From the NCBI RefSeq assembly GCF_901933205.1, contig NC_044572.1, positions 29,226,501-29,290,500 on the forward strand: 64,000 bases of DNA. The letters are read 5' to 3'. This DNA is from Camarhynchus parvulus. Lineage: Eukaryota; Chordata; Aves; Passeriformes; Thraupidae. The position numbers and the translations under genes are program-made. Each line of letters opens with the position of its first letter. The stretch's first letter is position 1. Under the pieces are notes generated by a model. That model did not search any database and was not told the DNA's origin. It worked only from the letters and a program-made list of their open reading frames with translations. Below are positions 46,929-59,640 of this stretch, piece by piece.

Positions 46929-48359
46929 TGATTTTATTATTCCCTTGGGAGCATTCATAAAGAAAGAAGGGAGAATGAGTGTTTCTTATTGATAAAAAAC
47001 TTTGCTACAGAGAATCTTTGGATGGATGAATGGTGGTTGCAGTTCTGTAATTAGGAGCCAAACACTTGAGTTCTTCGTATACAGATGTTTCTTTACACAT
47101 CATTGACTGTGCCAAAATATAATATCTCTCTGCATTAAGTTAGCAGCAGTGTCTATACAGCTCTAAAAGATAAACAGAAAAATCACTAATCCTTTACAGC
47201 AGTATAATTGGAGATTTTGGAAAGTAGGATGCTTTAAAATGGGAATGAAATAACAGGGAACCTCTGTAACTGGAACTTCTGGAACTGCTCAGCAGTGGGT
47301 TTGAGACATGGCTCAAAGGAGAAGATACCTGAGTGGATGAAATGCAAAATATTTGAATTTCATATCATCTGATTTCTCCTCCTGCTGAGTGATCAGAAAA
47401 AAAGTAGAGGAAGGATTTTTTGGGAGCTCTATGTAATGGTTTTAAGGCATAGCAGGGAGGAGTAAACTGGAAAAGTGTAGTAGAACATGAGATAAGCACT
47501 GTATGAAGTATAATCCTGGCAATGGAGGATGAAGGGAAAGGGATGCAGGCTGAAGACTGAGCAGAGGGAAATAATACACAAGGGTCTGGATGTGTGGGAT
47601 GTATATAACAGCACAGCTGCAGATGGAGGAAGAGAAAGGCTGACATTAACATTGGCATTAAACAGGAAAAGATAAAAGAAAAGGGCTGATGGTTAGAGGC
47701 TGGCAAAAGAAAAGCTGCTGTGGGTTTTCATCTTGAAAATATTGAGCTTATTGTGGTCTGTATAAAGATTCCCAGAAAAGTTAGCAGGCATGTCAGGGGA
47801 AGTAGAATATTGTTCAGTGGGGAGAGATGGAAAGGGAAATTTGGGAATTATGTCTTGGCCAATTGTTGAAGAAATTGGAACTAAGTCAAATTTTCAGGGA
47901 GGTTCCCAAAGAGAGGGAAAAGAAAAACTGATGCTTTTCAAAAACACACTCATTCAGCTTCCTTGTTACTTGTACAACTGATGTGTCAAATGTCAACATT
48001 TTGTTATTTCTAAAAAGGAGAGGAGAAATATGTTTTGTTTGAACCCTGTGACTGCCTACATGCAGACAGAATAAGTGAAGACTTCAGCTGGAAGGGTGTA
48101 GGATAATTAGGCACACACATTTTGGGGTCTTTCCTGAATAAGTTACCCATGCAGGCAGGTTGTTTAGCACTTTTTACACTCTCGAGGGCTCAGAGCTAAA
48201 TTAGGCCGGAAACTGGTCAGCGAGAAAGTTAGTCACAAAAATTCAGCAGCAATTTTCATTTCTATTGGAATTTTTCAAAATTAAATTCTTGAAGCTTACA
48301 TGCATAAATACCTATAAGTGTATATACAGATACAGAAATTGAGAGAAATCTATATCAGT
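46929..48359. other. Gene-free DNA, no coding features
   Basis: Non-coding and partly purine-rich on the plus strand (about 47390-47920). No exon recognised. Confidence 0.6.
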
Positions 48360-48363
48360 ATAC

Positions 48364-48796
48364 TGATCCCTTAGGTTTTAGCTTTCATAATTCTCAGATT
48401 CTGTGCTGCCTAGGGATGTAGCTCTGAGCTTCATATTAAGTGTTTGTAAGCTCTCTTCACAGGGTAGGTAGACAAAGTAATCCTTTTCCAGCTTGAGACC
48501 AAGGACAACCCTTATGAGCTTCAGGTCCAAAAGCACAAACATCGAAGAACTGAGGGGAGCAAACAAGGAGGATGGGACTTCATAACCCAAAGCCATAACT
48601 GGACAATTAACTCCAACATGCAAATAGACAAAACTTATCATCCATTTTGTAACCATTTTCCGTCCATCTTGGGTGTAGCCCTGGCCAGGCTCTTGTACTG
48701 CCCAAGGTGTGTCCTTTAAGGCCTTTTAATAAATACCTGCTTTATTGTCTTAGCTCTGACTAGTCTCTCTTCCAAGTTCAGCCTCTCAAGGCATCA
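48364..48796 (+). mobile_element. Solo LTR of an endogenous retrovirus
   Basis: A 433-base element starting TGATCCCTTAGG and ending CTCTCAAGGCATCA. The ends form the imperfect inverted repeat expected of LTRs (TG...CA). A polyadenylation signal AATAAA lies at 48728-48733, followed by a TTTATTGTCTTAGCTCTGAC segment typical of avian LTR R-U5 regions. The 4-base direct repeat ATAC flanks it at 48360-48363 and 48797-48800, consistent with a target-site duplication. No internal retroviral sequence adjoins, so it is a solo LTR. The 92-codon frame inside it on the minus strand is not a gene. The exact ERV class is uncertain. Confidence 0.82.
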
Positions 48797-48800
48797 ATAC

Positions 48801-50884
48801 TTACAGATATAAAATTCCCATCTCTCAGTATTGTGTCAGGTACTGGTAGAGCAGGCTCCTGTTCAGCAGAGTTTGCATCAGTCCAGCAGGAGTTCCCCTG
48901 AGTGAATCAGGAGCCAGAAGGAGTAGCCAGAGCATCCTCACTACCCCATTTCGTGTCCCATAGGGTCCAGGGCAGGCAGACTTCCCTAGGAGCTAGAGCT
49001 TCCCAAGGCTTTCAGACTACTACTGACCCCAGAAAACTTAATTTTTTTTCTTTCTTTTTTTTTTTTTAATGAAACATGAAAGTTTTGTATACTGGAATGA
49101 AAACAAAGCTGCTCAAATTTGTATGTGTGTGTGGCAGATTTATGCTGGAGGAATTCAACTCTCTCTCAGATGGTGGTTGTTACAAAAGCCTGGGACATCA
49201 GAGATTCAAATTCTTAAAAGAATAGTTCTTCGTGCATACAACAAGAAAAAAAAAGCTGAGTAGGGCCTGCCTCCTTTTTTTTCCAACCTGGACCACAAAT
49301 ATTTTTCTCTTATGTGCTGCTTCCCAAATGAAACCAAACAAGCCTGATATATTGCTAAAAGTTTCCATTTGGACAGAACACCATATTCTTTGGAAACTCC
49401 AGTGAAGTATAGTTTTTTTAACTCCTGCACTCAACAATTTTTTGAGAGCTTGAAGGATGCCATGTGGCCAATGCAATTTTCCAAGGTTTTTCCTCTGACT
49501 ATGGACTTCAAGCAAAGCAGTCTGAAGACAGCTTTATTTCAAAGGGAATGTCTAAATTTCATTTTGTGTGAAAGAAACTGAACCTAGAAATATCAAAATA
49601 CCCTGTGGAGTGGGATTGCTGCTTTCTGCCCAGTTCTGGTTACACACAGAGGTGTTACTGGGTCTTGGCTAGAGGATGAGCTGAAGGATAGAGAAAGAAT
49701 AATGTTACTGCCAGGTCTCATCACAAAACCTGTAATGATGTTGTTACAGAGTACACAGTTTCAATGTCAGCACTTACTATAATTTTATTGGATGTCTGTT
49801 GTTATGTGGTGGTGTTTCTAAAGGCCCAGCTTCTGGGAACTTGCAAAGACACATACATTTAAGCACAATTTCCCTGTTTAAAATAGATTCAGGTTGGTAT
49901 TGGACACAGAGAAAAGTTTAAAATCATGAATCAAAATGCTCAACCATCACAGAGCAGGCAGAAAGACCCTTCTGTTCACTATATTCCTAAGTTCATTAAT
50001 TTTAAGAAGATTTCTGAATTTCTGGAGCCAATTTCATAATGTTTGAATGCTCAGGTTTGGCATAATTGATTTTTCTGCCTCCCACACAGGCTGATGCAAG
50101 CAAGTCATTAAAAAGGGCTGAACATGTCTAGTTATAAGGCTCTGCCAAACCTCTGTTTGCTGACAAGAGAAGCATTTTTGAAAGTCCCAAGAAACACTGA
50201 AAGTCTTTTTGTCAGCTTTAAAAAAATCTGAGTTGCACCTCTGTATTCCAGGCCACACAGACTGAAATAATTTCTGAAATGGAGATTGCACAGGAAGGAA
50301 TGTCGTTATATACATTTGTTAAAGCACTGAAATCCAAATGCAGTACTGATTCTTTACATTATAAGTCAATGTTACAAGACAAACTTTAATTCTGTGAGTA
50401 GATCTGATAACAACAGATTGTAACAGCCTGTTCAGGAAGAAACACTTGTAGGTTAACTTCTTGATCGCATTGAGAAATTATTTAAGAAACACTGCAAGAG
50501 CTGTTTACACTTTCCATGTATTATATGTAAATATTTGTTTATGGAGCAACTGTGTGGTGCTTTGCCTTTGTCAGCAACTGGAAATTGTTACTAATAACAA
50601 CATTTAGGGTTATAAATTCCATAACCCCTATCTGACTCCATGCTGTACTTTCCAAGAAATTGCAAAGTGAGAACTCTGGCCTGGGCTTCAAGGAAGAGTT
50701 ATGCTGAGATGCACAAAAGTGTTCTGTGAGAAACTTCAGTGCTTTCTGCACTCCACATTACCCCCATCCCCACAGCCATGCAGAGGACACTGAAGCCTTA
50801 CACAAAATTGTTTTTACAATGTGAGCTAGCCAGAAGTTTGAGACCAGTTTTAAAACCAGACCTAAGCTCTACCATGCACTACAT
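48801..50884. other. Gene-free DNA, no coding features
   Basis: Non-coding. T-rich tract at 49040-49068. Frames of up to 105 codons show no resemblance to known proteins. Confidence 0.6.
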
Positions 50885-50885
50885 T

Positions 50886-51110
50886 ATCACAGAATCACAG
50901 AATCATTTACGTTGGAAAGGTCCTCCAAGACCATCAAGTCCAACCTTTGACTAATGATCATCTTGCCAACTAGACCATGACACTAAGTGCCACATCCAGT
51001 CGATTTTTGAACACCTCCAAAATGGTGTTTCCATCACCTCCCTGGGAAGACATTTCCAGTGTTCAAATCCTTTCCAAAAAAAGAGTTCCTCCTCATGTCC
51101 AAGATCATTC
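50886..51110 (-). mobile_element. CR1 LINE 3' fragment
   Basis: Begins on the plus strand with two copies of the tail octamer (ATCACAGAATCACAGAATCAT), then 'GTTGGAAAGGTCCTCCAAGA', 'CATCAAGTCCAACC', 'CACTAAGTGCCACATCCAG' and 'TGTTTCCATCACCTCCCTGG'. These are the reverse complement of the avian CR1 3' end. Left boundary sharp, right boundary approximate. Confidence 0.93.
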
Positions 51111-52859
51111 CTGCTATCCAAATAATATCTCATCATTCATCTCTGTCATCTGGTTCAAACTTGTCCCTTCACCAAGGACCCAAGCCCATGAGCTAACAAG
51201 CTCTGTAGGCACTGCTGTCATATAAATACTCTTACTAGACACAAAATTTATCCTCCATTCATATTTCAGTGTTTGACTATCATTCCACTGCATTGGAAAG
51301 TTTAATTTCAATTAATACATCCCACAACAAAGAGCGTAAACTTTGAAGTAAGTATTTGAGTCATGTTAACAGCCAGTTTAAAGAATTTAGGGTGAGCAAA
51401 AATTGATCATAATCAGCAAAATTCCTTCCTTGCATTCCAGATAACAATATCAGACATTGGCCAGATACTTGGGTCCTAAGAGAAGAGCTTAGAGAATTGG
51501 AATTTTTGTAATCTTGTAAGATATCTGGTCTTACTACGTTACCTTGCCTGATGAAAGGCCAGTGGTATCCTGCTATAGGATGGATGAATGGGCTCAGGAA
51601 AGTATTCTGGGTGTTCTGCTTTATGGCAAGGTTCTCTCCTTCAATGACCCAAATCCAAAAGTTATCCCAGAGAAATCAGTACAGTATTTGGCCCATTGTT
51701 AGCTTACTATGCTTAGCAATCTCTAACACAGAACAATTCCCAGCAGATTTGGAGAGTCCAGCTTTCTTCAAAACTATTTCTTTCCTTCATACAAAAAAGG
51801 GCAAAAAAGAAGAAAACACAGAAGCATGGGAAAGTAGGTTAGGCAGGAAACAAGTCTGTATTCACATTTGTTGCCCAGAAGAAAAGTAGATTAAAAAAAA
51901 AAAGATACATATTTAAAAAGCTGAACATTTTAGCTTCATTTTAATTAGTATTTATTCAGAGTCCTGTGGGAAAAGAATGAATGCCATATAACATATCTGA
52001 TGATGGAAAGCCCTGAATATCCTCAAATTCATGTTGATTAAAGTAGGAAACATGGGAACAGAAGGTCCTATTTTACATTTTTTATTTACAATCTAGGCCA
52101 CAGTTTGATAATAGTAAAGTAAAGCATTAGGGACTTTGGGTTTTTTATCATGTAAGAATTCCTAAGAGAAGGATCTTGTGAAGATTTATGTTTAAGGCTC
52201 TGTAAGAGATGAACCTCATCTGCTTTAACTGATTGTGTGTGGTCAGTATGCCTAAAGTCATCCCTTTTATAACTATATTTTTTGTAAGATTTTCCTTGTT
52301 CATGTCTAGAAGACCAATAAATGCAAATGCAGGGACTGTAGTAAATGTGTCTCAGTTAATCTTACCTGTCATTGAAAAGGCCATTTCAGAGTAGTTCTGT
52401 CTTCAATAATATCATTTTAAAAATCAAGGAAAGAAAAGGCAGTTTGTAGAGTTATAGTCAAAGTAACTCTATCCATTGATGTTCATTTTGTGCTTGTTAT
52501 ACTTCATGGGAACAAAGAGAAGTCTGAATTCTCATAAATCAATAAAAAGCAAATGACATGTGGACTGACGATATATGAGAATAAAAGTAAAAAAATTACT
52601 ACTGCTAGACTCATCCATATTTCTTACTACTTTCCTATTAGTAGGTACATCAAGTCCTAGAACTTTAGAAAGTGCTCCAATGACAAATCAATTTCGTCTT
52701 TTTCTCACTACTATACAATTCCCCAAATGATTTCTCACTCTGGTGTCAGAAATCACATCTGCTGGCCTCTGTCCTCAAAGAAAAGGTGAATAAATTATTC
52801 ACAGTACCCCCTCCCTAAAAATTCCCTTGAGAAGAGAGGTTATCTCAACAGAAGGCATC
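51111..52859. other. Gene-free DNA, no coding features
   Basis: Non-coding; a frame of 112 codons at 51551-51889 has no family resemblance and no splice or coding context. Confidence 0.6.
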
Positions 52860-53160
52860 ATCCTCAGTTTTCTTCAACGTCTTCATCAACAATCAGGACA
52901 CAGGACCCAAAGGAATACAAGTAAGTTTGTAAGTAAGTTTGCTGACAGCTAAGTGTGGAGGAGCTGTCAACTCCCTCAAGAGTAGGAACAGGCCCCCCAG
53001 GGAATGGTCACAGTTTTATACCTGTCTGAGTTCAAGAAGTGTTTGGACAATGCTCCGAGGTACATGGCGTGATTCTTGGGGTGTCCTGCGCAGCACCAGA
53101 TGTTGGACTTGATGAACCTGGATGGGTCCCTTCCAACCAAGCATTTTCTATGATTCTATG
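52860..53160 (+). mobile_element. CR1 LINE 3' fragment with internal deletion
   Basis: The left part (TTCTTCAACGTCTTCATCAA, then TTTGCTGACAGC) corresponds to the reverse-transcriptase FNIFIND...FADD region. After about 120 bases it jumps to the 3' tail region (GTCACAGTTTTATACCTGTC, AGTTCAAGAAGTGTTTGGAC, GATTCTTGGGGTGTCCTG) and ends in TTCTATGATTCTATG. Several hundred bases of the element are missing between the two parts. A small GTAAGTTT duplication sits in the left part. Confidence 0.88.
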
Positions 53161-54928
53161 GTCTCTATTGGCAAAACCCTCCCATTATTAAAATCTTACT
53201 TGCAGCACCTTGTCACGTTTCTCTTAAGAATGATTCCTCATTTTTGAAAGTCCATTCCTCATTTTTGAAAGTCCCATCCCTCATTTTTTTTCTTTGCCTT
53301 GTACCACAGGGGAGGGTGTTGCTCAATGGTGGCTGTGTTTTGGAGAATCACTCCAGACGCTGAAGCTCTGGCTTGGACTTCCATAATTCAGTGTGGTCTA
53401 TAAAGTCCGATGCTAACAGTGTACAAACCAATCTCCATTCTTTTTGCACAATCCAAAGTATGCAAAGAGATTAAATACTATCACTTGATCTAATACAGTG
53501 GAGGAACAGTGCTATGCACACACATTTCAAACACATTGTTATAATTTTTAGCAGTCTGCACAATAGATTTTTTTCTGGGAGAGGTTACAGCACAGATCCT
53601 ACTGCACTGTTCATGAAAAGACTACAACTAAATGAAATAACTTTCTCTACATCAGTATATATCTGAAAAGAAAGGAAGAACAGTTCCAGTGAAAACCTGC
53701 TTTATGAAATCATGCAGTGTTAACAAGGCATTACTAAAACAGCATGTTTGGATCTATGAGAACTGGCAATTGTCAATGCTTAGTTGGAAACATCCTGGTT
53801 TTCTAGGAAGGGTTTTTCAGTTGGAGGGTGTAACTATAAAGCTCAAAATATTTCTTGAAACACTTTAAAAGTCTTAAAAATTAAAGTCACTTTCAGTGAG
53901 AAGGAAACTATTTGATAAATATTTTCATTAAAACACACTTTGGTGCAGAAAACAACATATTTATCAGCCTACAGATCCATTCTCCAAACCTTTGTGAGGG
54001 TTAAAGGGTAGAGATTGTGAGTTTCTGTGGGAGTTCTTTGTTACTCTAAATTACATTCTCCACCTAATTCTGGATAAGTGGGAGAAGATTTTTCAAATCC
54101 AATTTCCTTTAAATAGGAGAAAAAACAATTCGCAAACACTTCCAAACCTCTTTTTGCATGTGACCCATCAAATTATCTATATTTTGGCTCTCAGATACAT
54201 TCTCTGTTTCAGAAAGGAGATGCATTCTTCATTTAAATCTGCCTAAATCACTTGCAGTGAGTCTGCTGTGTGAGTAGCAAAATCAGCATTACGCTGTCCT
54301 GGACAGGATGCTTAATTAACTCCTAAGTTCCAAAAATTTGCTGAACTCACCTAGAATTCACACAGAAGACAAGCCCCCAAATGCCTATCTGTATTACCCT
54401 GAAAGGTAATTAGGTTTTAAATTTACACAAACTGTACACTTTCCATGGTTTTCAAGATCAGCTGCTTCACGATTTCTCTCAAGACATCTTTTTTATTACA
54501 CCGATTCATATAATTTCAAAGGTCTGCATGTTTCCTTATCCTATTTCCCTTTCCAGCAGCTGTTAGCTACCTTTGATCTGGGAACATAATTTGATAGACT
54601 AGGGTGCTGTGTTCTGGCTCCTCTCTCCCAGTACCAGAGGGGTCAGCCTTCCACATATGCTTACTTTGCATATGCCCAGAGGTAAATAGTCACACCCAGT
54701 CTCTTTTTGTGTTATCTTTCAGCTTTCTAACCACTGGTAAAGCATTCAGTTATTTTTAAGATCAGGAAACATTTTCCCATTGATGTCCAGAATTTTCTAA
54801 ATTGCTGTCTCTACTTCACACTAGGTGTCCAGATCTCCTTGAACACAGGAGAGGGAAATGTAAAGATGTGGGAAAAGAGCATAATTGTCAAACTTCACTG
54901 TGACAATCTTTCAGGACTGTTCTTTGGG
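53161..54928. other. Gene-free DNA with a short tandem duplication
   Basis: Non-coding. At 53231-53290 a unit of about 21 bases (CCTCATTTTTGAAAGTCC) is repeated two and a half times. Nothing else recognised. Confidence 0.6.
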
Positions 54929-54930
54929 AA

Positions 54931-54957
54931 TCAATCAATCAATCAATCAATCAATCC
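54931..54957 (+). repeat. (TCAA)n microsatellite
   Basis: Six to seven perfect tandem TCAA units. Confidence 0.95.
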
Positions 54958-57900
54958 CAGCTGCGAAACACCAGGATGGCAGGTGCTTAGTTTCTGAGGT
55001 TTGGAGCTTTCCTATCCTGATCACATCTTCTCTTTTTCTTTCTGTTCTTTGTTAGGCTGAAACTGAAGTTACTGTTTCTCATTCCTATCCAGTTGCCTGT
55101 TGTACAATATATTTATTTCTTGTCTTTTGTGTTTGTATAAGAATCTTGTAGCACTCAAGTACACACACTGAAAAATAAAGATTAATCACATAAACTGAAA
55201 ACTCGGAAGAAAAGAATCAACTGAGCTGAAAATGTTTAAAGTCCTGCAAGGGTTTAAAAGGTTACAAACTGAAAGGACAAAGGTTTTTGGAAGCAGACTT
55301 ACAAGTAAACAACCTCACTGTGACCTCATGCTCATATAAGGAGTGAAGAGGAGGAGATGGATCCATTAGGCAGGAAGTTATAAGAAATCTGCTGAGCTAA
55401 AAAACACCAGAGAAAATAATATATGAAGGTCTACAGTTGAATCTGAAGAGGGGGAATCTCCAAGGACTAACTGGAGAGGAGAAACTACATTACAACATTT
55501 TCCTGGCCTATAAGCCTAAGTTCGGAAGTAAGCAAAGCCCAGACCCAGTGCCAGATCGCTGGGATTCACTGAAGCTCTCTGTGTGCCAGAACATTCTCCA
55601 AATTGAACAAGAGGGAACAGAGACAACAATGACCCTGTTTTTTATAATCTTTCTCAACTAGGAGCTGTAAAGCAACAAAACCTGGGGACTGATCTGGAGA
55701 TGATCCACATGAATCTGCTTAGCTGTCCACAGGAAGAAAACTCCCAGAACAATGCACAAGAGGACTGAGACAAAAGAGATTTGGAAGACTATCAAAATGT
55801 AGAGAAAGAGGTTCATCTCTACTACCAGACAGGACACTCAAGGAATGTTTTAAAGGAATTTCTACAAACCGACCTTATTATTTTTATTTGTAGCGTGAGC
55901 AAACAGCCAGGTTAGCTATCAAGTGAAGAGACAATACCAGTTCAAAGAGCATCTGACCTTACTATGGCATGACACCAGAAGCGATGACTACACAGACAAG
56001 TTACTGGAATGGCAGTCTGTACTTATTTATATTCAACTTAACTGGAAAGAGGGCCAAATGCTAAGGAAATGTGGTTAACTGACAAAGCACTGTGCTGCAG
56101 TCAAAAGGAAGTATGGAAGCCAGGTTAGGAAAGAATAGGAGCTGGAAGCGAGTAAAAAGCCTACATGGAAAAAAATTGTTGTTGCAAGAAACCAAAAGGT
56201 GTTTATTTTAGAGAAAGAGCAAGGAGCCAGGATCTGGAGATCCAGTAACAACTCCAATTACTATTCAAGGATATAGTCTGAAGGTGTATGAATTTTTAAA
56301 TAATTAATATAATTAAATAAATTTAGTGTCTTCCTTAGCGTGACAGATTGTTTTCATGTGGTGATCCAGACACGTAAAGGGCACTGCACCAGGCTCTTCC
56401 TGCACTAATGCATGGGTTAAGGTATCTATTCCTTCACAGTTTCAGACAACTGTACAGCAGGCATTGTAGAGGGGTTCACCTAAAATATGTTCAATGCCAT
56501 ATATGTCAGTTATTTCCAAGCTGAAAAAAAGCCAATCTCCATCTTCATATAATTTAATTTGTCAGTAAAGAAGAAAAGGAACTGGCAGAAGGCAGTATGG
56601 GATCAGAGAAGCATTTCATACCACATACCTTTGTCTTCTGACTTAGGATCCTCTCTGTCTCCCTTATATTTCTACAGTGAGCAGAGAAGGACAGGCAGTT
56701 TTCAGGCACTTTTTCATAAATGGTCCCAAATGTTTCTTTATCCTCCATTGAGTACTTGTAAGGAGTTTGGAAAGGTTTGTCTTCCAGGCTGGGTGCTTCA
56801 GTTGAGTGTCCAAAGTCAGACTGTGGCTAACCCCAACTGTCCCTTATTCCAGTGCCTCATACATTAAGGTAAAAAAAGACTTTAGGGGTCAACTCTCCCT
56901 CTGTATAAATGAATTCCTTAACTCTAGTCTGTACTTTGTAACATTGCTTTCACAAAAGGTTTCTATACACAGAGACTACATAAGGTCAGCATTTATGTCC
57001 TGCAAATGAGTCCCTTAAAAATTCTCCTGTGCTCTTGAATTGGTTTATAGAAATATTTGTTCCACATGAACATTTGCCTCACCACACTTGTCCCAGCTTG
57101 TTATATATTTCTTTGTTCAAAGACTTGGCTTCTCATTCCACAGCAATCATTAATATAAAATTTAAAGGATACAGGGTGCATGATGTATAATTGCTTCCCA
57201 TTCTTGAACTGCCAGGTTTCTCCCCCCCCCGACATAGTCATGGCACTCATGATAAACAGGGAAGTCATCTTCCTGGAACATTGTAAATGCCACTGAGGCA
57301 AGTCAAGCAAGCCAAAAGGACCAGGATGAGATAAGAGTGGAAATAATAATCTCCCAGAGATGGAGCATGTAGCAGCTGAACGATGGACTTCCATAGGAGC
57401 AAGTTCAGTGAAGCTTTTTGAGGTGTGAGTGGATGAGGAGGTAGGTACAGCATATAAAGGCAGTGATGTGTGTGTGTACACATACACATGTGTTTGTTTA
57501 TTGTAGATGAAGGAACAGAGTGAATTCAAAACTCTATAACTCAAAATAAAATGAGCTGAATTCATAACACGTATTTGTGTGGCAGCCTTTACTGCACATG
57601 TCACATCTGGAATAATCTGGGGTCCAGATGGCTGGATAATGAGAGCTCATTGGCCTGTCCTGGAGAAGGTTCCCAAGTCTCTTCCCACACATGTTGACTC
57701 AGGGAGCTGCAGCTGCTGTACCAGTAGGCACACCACGGTGCAGGCTAGATCCATGGATGTTTGAAACAAGTGCCACCTCTGTAAAATAATTCATCTAGGG
57801 CAGGTAGTAAGCCTGGAACAACACAGACCGGAGTAATCTTTGTGACAGTGACATTATGAGGAGGGGCTCCTCTAAAGGAAGTATTTCACTGTTAGACTAC

Positions 57901-59330
57901 AACAATCATGAGAAGCTACAATCTGAATTTCAATTGTTTTTAATCTGTGAATTACCAATAGCTGACTGCTCAGCAGTCAAAACTATAGGGAGCAGTCATC
58001 AAAACAACGTATCACTACTTGGGTACTTTAACCCCATTCATTCTTTTTTAAAAGTGCTGTCAGGCTGTTGGCTCTGCTACAAAAATAGTATGAGCTAAGG
58101 AAAGACATGTGAACTCAAGCCTAAAGCAGCATTTAAAGGGAAACAGACTATGCAAAGTATTAAGGCCTGTGGGCGTGAAGGAGGCACATATACACAAATG
58201 CTGTGTCTATTGGCCAGTCACAGAAAAGGGATTTTCCGGTTCCCCAGCCCTGTTATTAATGTTATTAATTTTTTCTGGATCATCCTTTGTGCCAGCTCCA
58301 CCTATCATTCACACTTCATGGATAGTTCAATTAAAAGCACTAACAACTGCCAGCTTTATAATGTTAAAAGAAAACAGTTGTTATTAAAATAGAAAATAGC
58401 AACAACCCGTATCATCAGACCACCATATCATTGCACAGCTTGGCACAAGTCTTGAAGTCTCTGCTCTACTGAGGCCCTGTCCAGACCACACACAGAGCCT
58501 GAAATAGAATATAAATCATTAAAAAAAAAGATGAAAATAAGATGTTATGTCTTAATCGGGATTTGCAATATAATCATCTGCTTTGCCTAATCTGTAAGTG
58601 GCATAGATGATAAAACTTTCCACCCTAGGGGAAAGTCTGATATTCTGATACTTATTTTTATAATTAACTGAGACAAAAGTTTAAAATTTTTCATTTTCTT
58701 TTCTAGCTTTTAGTTGAATTATTTTAATATCCTTGAATCAATGTATTTTATCTGATCTGTCAAATCCAAACTGAAATAAAAGGATCTATTCTCTCTGCTA
58801 GCATGCATCCCCAGGGACTAACTGCCATGCAGCATGGAAAACATAGTCCATATGCACAGCATCTTTTCTATAAGGAAGAAAAGATCCAAAGCAACAAATT
58901 TTATATGTCATTTCTAAGCTTATGCTTAAACAGGAATTAAACACTGGCAGACCTGAAATATTTCCATCTCCTGTGAAATCTTCAGAAAAGGGGAAGAGAA
59001 AAAAGAGAATCCTTTCTTATTAAAATTTCTCTTTTGAGAAAGCCACATTTAGTGAGAGAAAATCCTGGTCAAGTTTAATCATCTCAGATGTTAAAATTAC
59101 TGTCAACTTTATATGAATGTAAAGAACAGCTACTTCCAAATGTGTATACACATACCTTACAAAAAAAAAACCTTAAAAAACCACAACTACTAGAAAACAC
59201 CTATTCTGGTATTTTTGACATTTCACATGCAACCAATCCTCAAATCAAGAGTGTTTTTTTCAACTGTAATGGAGTTCTCTTGTGCTTGTACATTATTATA
59301 CAATCTTTAATTACACAAAATGCACGCTAT
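54958..59330. other. Gene-free DNA, no coding features
   Basis: Non-coding. It contains a C9 run at 57222-57230, a short TG/CA repeat near 57466-57490 and an 8-bp palindrome at 57963-57979. The longest frame (167 codons, minus strand, 57101-57604) is judged spurious. Confidence 0.6.
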
Positions 59331-59379
59331 TTTTTCCACAGACTCCCCCCACCTCTTGTCCCCCCTCTCCCCTCCCGTT

Positions 59380-59640
59380 CCATCCGCAGCGCAGAGTGAA
59401 AGGTGATGCAGAAATGAATCAGTGCTCTGCTCTGAATGAGCCCATTGTCCCCAGTCCCTCGCCTGGCCTGGCTCGCTGCACGACTTAGAAGGTGTCCGGT
59501 AAATGAGGCAAAGGCTGCAGGAAGAGGATTGTTCATCCTGTGCTCACTGTGCCTCCCCAAAGTGCTGTCTGCAATCCTGCCATTAAACAGGCTGCTTGCA
59601 GTTCTCACATGTGGAGAGACTCAAGCCCATGTTATCTAAA
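59380..59640. promoter_or_regulatory. Candidate conserved non-coding element
   Basis: A block of mixed, non-repetitive composition with several CpGs, preceded by a pyrimidine-rich tract (59343-59385). It has the look of conserved regulatory DNA, but no specific motif architecture can be named. Judged by eye against its AT-rich flanks. Confidence 0.3.

Noticed and set aside
57101..57604. 167-codon minus-strand frame, the longest outside CpG islands and repeats
   Set aside because: No recognisable domain; includes a translated TG/CA repeat (YVYTHTS) and a C-run; nothing suggests exon structure.
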